DNA of 7,186 bases from an uncultured Opitutia bacterium (GTDB lineage: Bacteria > Verrucomicrobiota > Verrucomicrobiia > Opitutales > Opitutaceae): assembly GCA_937952235.1 (NCBI GenBank), contig CALFZM010000415.1:1-7186 (forward strand). Direction: 5' to 3'. Numbering within the stretch: the first letter of the stretch is position 1; every line of letters starts with the position of its first letter. The notes beneath the pieces are model-generated. The model searched no databases and had not been told where the DNA came from. It saw only the letters and a list, made by a program, of their open reading frames with translations. This document shows positions 1-4,837 of this stretch, piece by piece. Position numbers and translations under genes: made by a program.

Positions 1-1
1 G

Positions 2-202
2 GTGGCGGAGGGCGTGCTCGTGACCACGCCGGCGATCGGCAGCGTCGTCGCGGAACGCGAGCCCGGCGGTCGTCGCGAACGGGCCGAGCTGCTTGGCGCG
101 GAGGTCGAGTGGCTGGTGGTTGAAGCCAAGAAACTCGGGCTGGAGCTCGAGGACGTGCAAGCCGCGCTCGCGGCGCACTGGAAGAAGCTGGGAGGCCGCT
201 GA
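2..202 (+). CDS. GntR-family (YtrA-type) transcriptional regulator, C-terminal fragment
   Basis: Only the last 66 codons are in the window; the frame is open at the left edge, so the GTG at position 2 is probably an internal valine codon. The visible part starts in what looks like the wing of a winged-helix DNA-binding domain (EGVLVTTPAIGSVVAE resembles the usual 'EGL..T..G.GTFVA'). A short, charged, helical tail follows (EVEWLVVEAKKLGLELEDV, then a final HWKKL). That short tail is characteristic of the YtrA subfamily, which lacks the large effector domains of FadR or HutC types. Family knowledge: YtrA-type repressors usually sit in front of, and repress, an ABC transporter operon, often one responding to cell-envelope stress or antibiotics. 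The YtrB-like ATPase gene starting 181 bp downstream fits this. The DNA-recognition helix lies outside the window, so the assignment rests on the tail and the neighbours. Confidence 0.72.
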   Translation: MAEGVLVTTPAIGSVVAEREPGGRRERAELLGAEVEWLVVEAKKLGLELEDVQAALAAHWKKLGGR

Positions 203-275
203 GCCCCGTCCGCCTACCGGCATCCCGCCCCTTCGCTTCCATGCCTTCCGCCGCCCGCCTGCGCTTCGTCGTCGC

Positions 276-291
276 CCTCCCGGACGGGAGG
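276..291 (+). other. GC-rich perfect hairpin in the regulator-ATPase gap
   Basis: CCTCCCG and CGGGAGG form a perfect 7-bp inverted repeat with a 2-base centre (more realistically a 6-bp stem with a GGAC loop). It lies 74 bp after the regulator stop and 93 bp before the ATPase start. No T-tract follows directly, only a short GGGGGTTT further on, so a classical intrinsic terminator is not supported. It could be an attenuating hairpin, an mRNA-processing or stability structure, or chance in GC-rich DNA. I see no convincing -35/-10 promoter and no obvious GntR operator in 203-383. Confidence 0.3.
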
Positions 292-383
292 CCCGCCGGG
301 GGTTTCGTCATCCGCGCCGGAGCCGGGCGCCGGGCCAGCGGAAGCGCGCGCCACCTGTTTCAACCCGAGCGACCGAACCAACC

Positions 384-1289
384 ATGAATGCCATCACGAC
401 CCGGGATCTCACCCGCAGCTACGGAAAAATGGAGGCGGTGCACGCCCTCAACCTCGAGGTGCCGACGGGCAGCGTCCTGGCGCTGCTGGGGCCGAACGGT
501 GCCGGCAAGACGACGACGTTGAAGATGCTGATGAACCTCGTGGCGCCGACGTCCGGCTCGGCGCAGGTGCTCGGGGTCGATTCCCGTCGGCTGGGGGAGC
601 GCGAGTTCGCACGCATCGGCTACGTCTCCGAAAACCAGAAACTCCCCGGGTGGATGACGGTCGGGCAGTTGCTCGATTTCTGCCGGCCTCTGTACCCGAC
701 GTGGGATCGCGCGCTCGAAGCCTCGCTGCTGCGGCGTTTCGAACTGCCCCCCGGCCGCCGGCTGCGGCAGCTTTCGCGCGGGATGCTGATGAAGGCGGCG
801 CTGCTGTCGTCGCTCGCCTACCGGCCCGAGTTGCTGGTGCTCGATGAGCCGTTCAGCGGACTCGATCCGGTGGTGCGCGACGACTTCATCCAGGGTGTCC
901 TGGAGACCGCGTCCACCGGCGGGTGGACGGTCGTCGTCTCGTCCCACGACATCGAGGAGGTCGAGCGGCTGGCGGATCGCGTCGCCATGCTCGAAGCGGG
1001 ACGGCTGGTCCTCCACGAGGAGACGACCTCGCTGCAGGCGCGCTTCCGTCGGGTGGAGCTGGCCGGCGTGCTGCGGCCCGTGCCGGACCCGGGGCCCGAC
1101 GTGCTCGGCTGGGAGCAGGCGGGCACCATGGCGCGTTTCGTCGCGGCGCGCTACGCCGGGCCGGCGTCGGAACAGGCCTGGCGGGAACGCTTCGGCGCCG
1201 GCGGCGTGACCGTCGCGCCGATGTCGCTGCGCGAGATCTTCATGGCACTGGCACGCGCGGCGCGGCCGGACCGGAGGGAGGCCGCGTGA
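384..1289 (+). CDS. ABC transporter ATP-binding protein, YtrB-like
   Basis: This 301-residue protein is the cytoplasmic ATPase of an ABC-2-type transporter and powers the two membrane subunits encoded next. All core motifs are present: Walker A GPNGAGKT at 36-43, Q-loop in VSENQ at 81-85 (Q85), signature LSRGM at 130-134, Walker B LLVLDEP at 150-156 with catalytic E155, D-loop SGLD at 158-161, and switch histidine H188 in SSHD. The signature is LSRGM rather than LSGGQ, a variant I recall from YtrB-type ATPases. The segment PGWMTV...LYPTWD (about 88-108) also matches that group. A roughly 90-residue C-terminal extension ends in SLREIFMALAR, like other exporter ATPases. ATG 384 is chosen because the conserved domain begins at once (ITTRDLTRSYG); the open frame upstream to 93 is arginine/proline-rich noise. 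No good Shine-Dalgarno precedes it. Its TGA overlaps the GTG of the next gene. Confidence 0.93.
   Translation: MNAITTRDLTRSYGKMEAVHALNLEVPTGSVLALLGPNGAGKTTTLKMLMNLVAPTSGSAQVLGVDSRRLGEREFARIGYVSENQKLPGWMTVGQLLDFCRPLYPTWDRALEASLLRRFELPPGRRLRQLSRGMLMKAALLSSLAYRPELLVLDEPFSGLDPVVRDDFIQGVLETASTGGWTVVVSSHDIEEVERLADRVAMLEAGRLVLHEETTSLQARFRRVELAGVLRPVPDPGPDVLGWEQAGTMARFVAARYAGPASEQAWRERFGAGGVTVAPMSLREIFMALARAARPDRREAA
1273..1280 (+). promoter_or_regulatory. Shine-Dalgarno site for the first permease gene
   Basis: GGAGGGAG lies inside the end of the ATPase gene, 5 bases before the GTG at 1286. It supports that GTG as the start, although the frame stays open much further upstream. The GTGA overlap with the ATPase stop suggests translational coupling. 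Confidence 0.7.
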
Positions 1290-2878
1290 GCGTCATCGCA
1301 GCGATTGTCCGCAAGGATCTGCGCCTGCTCTCGATCCCGGCCGGGGTGTGGCTTGCCTTCCAGGCCGGCTCGCTCCTGTGGTTTGCGCAGGCGCCGGGAT
1401 TCCTGTCCGACGATCCGGGTGCCTGGCGCTACGGGCTCGGCGTGTGGGTGCAGCTCATTGGCTCGGCCGCATACCTGTTCGGCGCCCTGCTCGCGGGCCT
1501 GCTCGTGCTCGAGGATCCGCTGCGCGGCACCGATGCGTTCTGGCGCACGCGGCCGATCGCCCGCGGCCGGCTGCTCGCGGCCAAGGTGGGCGTGGCGGTG
1601 CTGCTCCTGGTGTTCGCCCCGGTGCTGGCGAGGCTGGCGGTCTGGATCGGTTTGGATTTCTCGGGGACGGAAATGGCGGTGGCGGGAGCGCGCGCGCTCG
1701 CCCATGGAACCGGGTTCGTCTTGGTGGGCATGGCCGCTGCCTGCCTCTCGCGGACGCTCGCGCAGCAGTTGTTCGCGCTGGTGGCCCTGGGCGCCCTGCA
1801 GGCGGGACTGGGCGTGGCCGGCGCCGCTCTCGCCCCGGACTGGAGTGTGCTCTTCAAGGCGCCCGGCGCCCTCCGTGACCTGCCCGCGTGGACGGCACTC
1901 TATCTCCTGCCGCTGGCGATCGTGCTCCCGGTATACTTGCAGCGGCGCCCGGCCTTCGCCTGGGCCCTGCCGGTGGCGCTCGTCCTGCTCGGCCTGCTTG
2001 CGCCCGGTTTCGTGGCCGCCACCTCGTTGCGCTGGGTCGGGCAGGCGGCGCATGCCGCCGGGGCGAGCGGGAACACCGCCGGGGTGGAACTCATCCGGCT
2101 GCGGACGCTGCCGTCGGGCGTCGTGCCGCCGTTGCGCGCGTGGGAAAGCCCGGCGCCGCACCTCGAGGTGGCGGTCCGGCAGCCCGACGCCGGACGCGCG
2201 CTCCTGCGTCCTGCGGGCGGAGCCGGGGTGGTGCGCCGGGCGGGCAGTCCGGATCTGCCGGTGATGCTGGATCGGGCGCCGCGGGTGTCTGACGAATTGC
2301 TCCTGGCGCTGCTCGAGCGCCAGCGGCCGGGGCGCGTGGAGTGGTCGCTGCCGCTGCGCCGGTTGGGCGACGCCAGTGGTTTCCTCGGCGCCGAGCCGGC
2401 CGCCTGGTCGGGCCGGATCGACCTCGAAACGGTGCGGCTGCGCGAACTCGGCCGCATGCCGGTGCAGCCGGACGCGGGATTCGTGGCGGGCTCGAACCGC
2501 GTGCGGCTCGCGGCCGTGCAGTCGCCGGACCAGCCTGGGCGGCCGTTCCGGCTGGTGCTCGAGGAGCGGGAGGCGGTGGCGCACGACGGCGATTATCTCG
2601 TGCCGGGACATCGGGCGCTGCTCGATCGGCGTCCGTACAAGCTCGACTTCTTTCTCCTCGAGATCGAAGGCACCCGGCACGTGCTGCAGGTGGAGGACGG
2701 AGAGGGCGTGACGTTCGGCAGCGTCCTGGTAGGCAGTCGCCGGCTCGTGTTGCCAGACCGACCCTGGGCGGAACTGGAACGCGGTGTGGTGGTGAAACTG
2801 CGCCTGGAGCGGGTCGGTGCGGCGCGATCGGTGCACGTCGCGGGTCCGTTGCCGCGCAGCGAGGAGGAGAAGCCATGA
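1286..2878 (+). CDS. ABC-2-type permease with large C-terminal soluble domain (permease 1)
   Basis: This 530-residue membrane subunit is presumed to pair with the preceding ATPase. The start is GTG (VSVIAAIVRKDLRLL), supported by the Shine-Dalgarno and the 4-base overlap. Hydrophobic segments lie near residues 18-35, 52-75, 101-122, 138-155, 160-182, 200-218 and 224-244. Basic loops at the N-terminus (RKDLR), between segments 2 and 3 (FWRTRPIARGRLL, 85-97) and between 6 and 7 (LQRR) place these on the cytoplasmic side. The seventh segment would then put the tail outside the membrane. The 2-3 loop is where ABC-2 permeases carry the coupling helix, so it probably touches the ATPase. Residues 245-530 are soluble, look beta-rich, have no domain I recognise, and end in a charged tail (SEEEKP). 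The downstream gene is a paralogue with the same 2-3 loop motif. Substrate unknown; the family call rests on context and topology. Confidence 0.8.
   Translation: MSVIAAIVRKDLRLLSIPAGVWLAFQAGSLLWFAQAPGFLSDDPGAWRYGLGVWVQLIGSAAYLFGALLAGLLVLEDPLRGTDAFWRTRPIARGRLLAAKVGVAVLLLVFAPVLARLAVWIGLDFSGTEMAVAGARALAHGTGFVLVGMAAACLSRTLAQQLFALVALGALQAGLGVAGAALAPDWSVLFKAPGALRDLPAWTALYLLPLAIVLPVYLQRRPAFAWALPVALVLLGLLAPGFVAATSLRWVGQAAHAAGASGNTAGVELIRLRTLPSGVVPPLRAWESPAPHLEVAVRQPDAGRALLRPAGGAGVVRRAGSPDLPVMLDRAPRVSDELLLALLERQRPGRVEWSLPLRRLGDASGFLGAEPAAWSGRIDLETVRLRELGRMPVQPDAGFVAGSNRVRLAAVQSPDQPGRPFRLVLEEREAVAHDGDYLVPGHRALLDRRPYKLDFFLLEIEGTRHVLQVEDGEGVTFGSVLVGSRRLVLPDRPWAELERGVVVKLRLERVGAARSVHVAGPLPRSEEEKP
2862..2869 (+). 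promoter_or_regulatory. Shine-Dalgarno site for the second permease gene
   Basis: AGGAGGAG lies within the last codons of permease 1, 5 bases before ATG 2875. It fixes the start of permease 2 despite a frame open for about 530 bases upstream. The ATGA stop/start overlap implies coupled translation and similar output of the two permeases. Confidence 0.75.
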
Positions 2879-4572
2879 AGATCGTGTTGCACTGGGTGGC
2901 CAAGGATGTCCGGCGGCTCTGGCCCTGGCTCACACTATGGGGCGTCGCGACAGCCGTGCCGCTGGCGGTCGGCCTCGCGCTGCTGCAGGGGGAGCCCGCG
3001 CTGTCGGAGTTGCGGCGGATCCAGGATATTCTGGGCTGGTGCGCCGTGGCGCAGGCCGTGATCGGCTACGTGGTCACGCTGCTCCTCTTCCAGGAGGACC
3101 GCGCGATCGATCCGCGGGCGTTCTGGCCGACCCGGCCCATCGGGCGCGGACGGCTCCTCCTCGCGAAACTGACGTTCATCGGGCTGCTGGGCGTGGCTGC
3201 GCCGTGCCTGCTCGCGCTGCCCTGGTGGCTCGCGGGCGGACTGGGAATCGGCGGCGTGCTGAGCGCCGCGCTCGAATGGGCGCTCTTCGTCCCGGTGATC
3301 GCCGTGCCCGCCGCGTGCGTCGCGGCCCTGACGGATTCCCTCGGCCGCGCCATCCTCTGGTCGTTCGTCACGGCCGCGTTCGCGGCGATGGCGCCGATGT
3401 TCGGGTCGGCCTTGCAGAACGCCGGCTCGCCCCGGGCGATGATTGCCGGCCAACTCGCCCTGCTGGGCGTGCTGACGGTGCTCCTGGCGGCCATGGCCGT
3501 GACCGTCGTGCTCTTGTATCGGCACCGTCGCTACGGCGTCATGCTCGCCGGCCCGGCGGGCGCCGCGTTCGCCGGCGGTGCCGCGGTGTGGCTGCTGGCG
3601 GGCTTCTACCGTCCGGCGAGCGAACCGGCCCTCATGCGGCCGGAACGGGGCGATGGCGTCACGGTCGCGTTTCATGACGCTGCCCACACCCCGATCGGCC
3701 AGCGCAGCGGGACGCTGGGCCCGCAAGCCCAGGTGTCCGTCGCGTATGCGGTGGCCCGTGGTGCGTCCGATCTCGCGCTGGTCGGCCTCTGGAGCAAACA
3801 GCGCTGGGAGTGGGGAGCGACCGCGCTCGAGCGCACCAGCCCGCTCGGCGGCTCCAGCCAGGCGGCCCGCGGGCCGCTGCCAGGCTTCACGGACTTGCCG
3901 GACGATCCAGAGACGGAGGCGTGGCTGGCCGCGCAGCGCGCGCAAGGCCCCGATCGGGCCCAACGGAGCCCGGTCGGCGGAGTTTCCCGGCCGTCCGGCG
4001 GCTGGGTGACGGCGATGTGCCTGGTTCCCGCCTCGTTCGCGGACCGCCTGGAACGCGAGCCGGCTGCCTTCCAGGCGCGGCTGTGGCTGGGGCTCGAGCG
4101 CCGGGCAGTCGCGAACGAGGCGCCGGCGCAGGCCGGCGGCTGGCACCGTCGCGGCGGGCATCGCATGCGCGTGGCCGACGTGCAGGACCGCGGGCTCCAC
4201 GTGGAGTTGCGCCTGGTCGAGACGGGCCGCAGCCCGCCGTGGTGGGAGCAACTCGCGGCGGGAGCGCGGGGGGGGCCGCTCTTCCGGCGGCGAGGCCACG
4301 AGAGCTTCCTGTTGCTGCATCCCGAACGGCACGAGGCGGTCCGCGTCAGCGAGGAGTCGGCCAAGGCCCAGAGCGTCGCCGGCGTGAGACTCCAGTGGCG
4401 GCTGCTGGCCACGAACAAGCTCGCCTGGCGTCGGAATGACCGTTGGGAAACGCGCCGGGCCTGGCTGGAGGCCGCCCGCCTTGCCCTCATCCGCAGCAGG
4501 CCGGAGTCGGTCTTCGTGCGCGACGTGACGCATCCGGCGCTGCCCGTCAGGCCGGCCGCGGCGCCGCGCTGA
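2875..4572 (+). CDS. ABC-2-type permease with large C-terminal soluble domain (permease 2)
   Basis: This 565-residue protein is the second membrane subunit and a paralogue of the one before it. Both begin with a short basic stretch (VAKDVRRLW here, VRKDLRLL there). Both carry FW.TRPI.RGRLL in the loop after the second membrane segment (83-95 here). Hydrophobic segments lie near 17-36, 52-72, 98-119, 124-150, 156-175, 189-214 and 222-243, with a basic YRHRRYG between segments 6 and 7. An inside N-terminus would put the C-terminal part outside the membrane. That part, about 245-565, is tryptophan- and arginine-rich, has no transmembrane segment, and shows no family I can name or clear similarity to the tail of permease 1. 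The pair probably forms a heterodimer served by the single ATPase. The ATG is supported by a strong Shine-Dalgarno and the ATGA overlap. The gene ends the operon. Confidence 0.8.
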   Translation: MKIVLHWVAKDVRRLWPWLTLWGVATAVPLAVGLALLQGEPALSELRRIQDILGWCAVAQAVIGYVVTLLLFQEDRAIDPRAFWPTRPIGRGRLLLAKLTFIGLLGVAAPCLLALPWWLAGGLGIGGVLSAALEWALFVPVIAVPAACVAALTDSLGRAILWSFVTAAFAAMAPMFGSALQNAGSPRAMIAGQLALLGVLTVLLAAMAVTVVLLYRHRRYGVMLAGPAGAAFAGGAAVWLLAGFYRPASEPALMRPERGDGVTVAFHDAAHTPIGQRSGTLGPQAQVSVAYAVARGASDLALVGLWSKQRWEWGATALERTSPLGGSSQAARGPLPGFTDLPDDPETEAWLAAQRAQGPDRAQRSPVGGVSRPSGGWVTAMCLVPASFADRLEREPAAFQARLWLGLERRAVANEAPAQAGGWHRRGGHRMRVADVQDRGLHVELRLVETGRSPPWWEQLAAGARGGPLFRRRGHESFLLLHPERHEAVRVSEESAKAQSVAGVRLQWRLLATNKLAWRRNDRWETRRAWLEAARLALIRSRPESVFVRDVTHPALPVRPAAAPR

Positions 4573-4624
4573 GCCAACTCCCGGCGCCGGCCTTCAATTC
4601 AGCCCTGAAAGCGGCCGCGCGCAA

Positions 4625-4699
4625 GGTGGAGCGGCTTGTCCCCAAGTCGCTGCGACGGGTCCGTCGCACGTCAGCCGCCTGGGGACAGGCGGCTCCACC
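4625..4699. repeat. REP/MITE-like palindromic element with cloverleaf-type folding
   Basis: The outer arms 4625-4644 and 4680-4699 are inverted repeats matching at 18 of 20 positions. The same DNA can fold locally as three neighbouring hairpins inside a 5-bp closing stem (GGTGG/CCACC). Hairpin 1 (4630-4651) has a 9-bp stem with one G-U pair and a TCCC loop. Hairpin 2 (4651-4668) has TGCGACGG/CCGTCGCA, perfect, around GT. Hairpin 3 (4673-4694) has a perfect 9-bp stem AGCCGCCTG/CAGGCGGCT with a GGGA loop. The two flanking hairpins mirror each other. It sits just after the permease operon and before the minus-strand terminator, the typical site of repetitive extragenic palindromes. No target-site duplication is obvious and no transposase is encoded. 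It may act as a 3' stability or termination structure for the operon. Dispersal in the genome is inferred, since only one copy is visible. Confidence 0.6.
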
Positions 4700-4743
4700 C
4701 CGAATACATCGTTGGCTGACCGGCTGCCGCCGGACCCCGTAGC

Positions 4744-4783
4744 AAAAAACCCCCGGCATCCCGCTTGCACGGGACACCGGGGG
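4744..4783 (-). terminator. Intrinsic terminator of the surface-protein gene
   Basis: Read on the minus strand, CCCCCGGTGTCCCG pairs with CGGGATGCCGGGGG (14 bp, two of them G-U) around a TGCAAG loop, followed at once by six Ts. It lies 55 bp beyond the stop of the minus-strand gene. Nothing T-rich follows on the plus strand, so it should act in one direction only and does not obviously end the convergent permease operon. Confidence 0.9.
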
Positions 4784-4795
4784 CCGCTTCAGATC

Positions 4796-4823
4796 CCGGC
4801 CGGTGCTGGCTGCAACCGGCCGG
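4796..4823. other. Perfect 9-bp hairpin between the stop codon and the terminator
   Basis: CCGGCCGGT and ACCGGCCGG are perfect inverted repeats around a 10-base loop (4805-4814). The structure lies 15 bases past the minus-strand stop and just before the terminator hairpin. It has no T-tract. It may protect the 3' end of the message or be incidental in GC-rich DNA. Confidence 0.5.
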
Positions 4824-4837
4824 AAAGTCGGGCCCGG

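Noticed and set aside
93..383. In-frame upstream extension of the ABC ATPase to an ATG at 93
   Set aside because: The added 97 residues are Arg/Pro-rich, overlap the regulator gene in another frame, and match no ATPase N-terminus; the conserved domain begins right after ATG 384.
512..796. Variant LSRGM signature in the ATPase as a sign of inactivity
   Set aside because: Walker A, Q-loop, Walker B glutamate, D-loop and switch histidine are all intact, and as I recall LS[RK]GM-like signatures are usual in YtrB-type ATPases.
1151..2836. 561-codon open frame on the minus strand opposite permease 1
   Set aside because: Its composition is rich in R, P, H, Q and E with no domain or hydrophobic pattern, typical of an antisense shadow in GC-rich coding DNA; the plus-strand gene has start, Shine-Dalgarno and membrane segments.
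2935..4533. 532-codon open frame on the minus strand opposite permease 2
   Set aside because: Same shadow signature: low-complexity R/E/H-rich sequence, no recognisable motif, and full overlap with a well-supported plus-strand gene.
4581..4618. Palindrome CCGGCGCCGG, small TTCAG/CTGAA hairpin and GCGGCCGC as terminator parts for the permease operon
   Set aside because: They are short separate self-complementary stretches with no T-tract and are expected often in DNA this GC-rich.
4625..4699. tRNA gene, suggested by the 75-nt cloverleaf-like fold
   Set aside because: The arms are 9, 8 and 9 bp with 2- to 4-base loops, the closing stem is only 5 bp, and there is no 7-base anticodon loop, no GTTCGA-type T-loop and no acceptor end.
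4443..4742. 99-codon plus-strand open frame across the end of permease 2 and the palindromic element
   Set aside because: It runs through the structured repeat, has no ribosome site, and its sequence is compositional noise.
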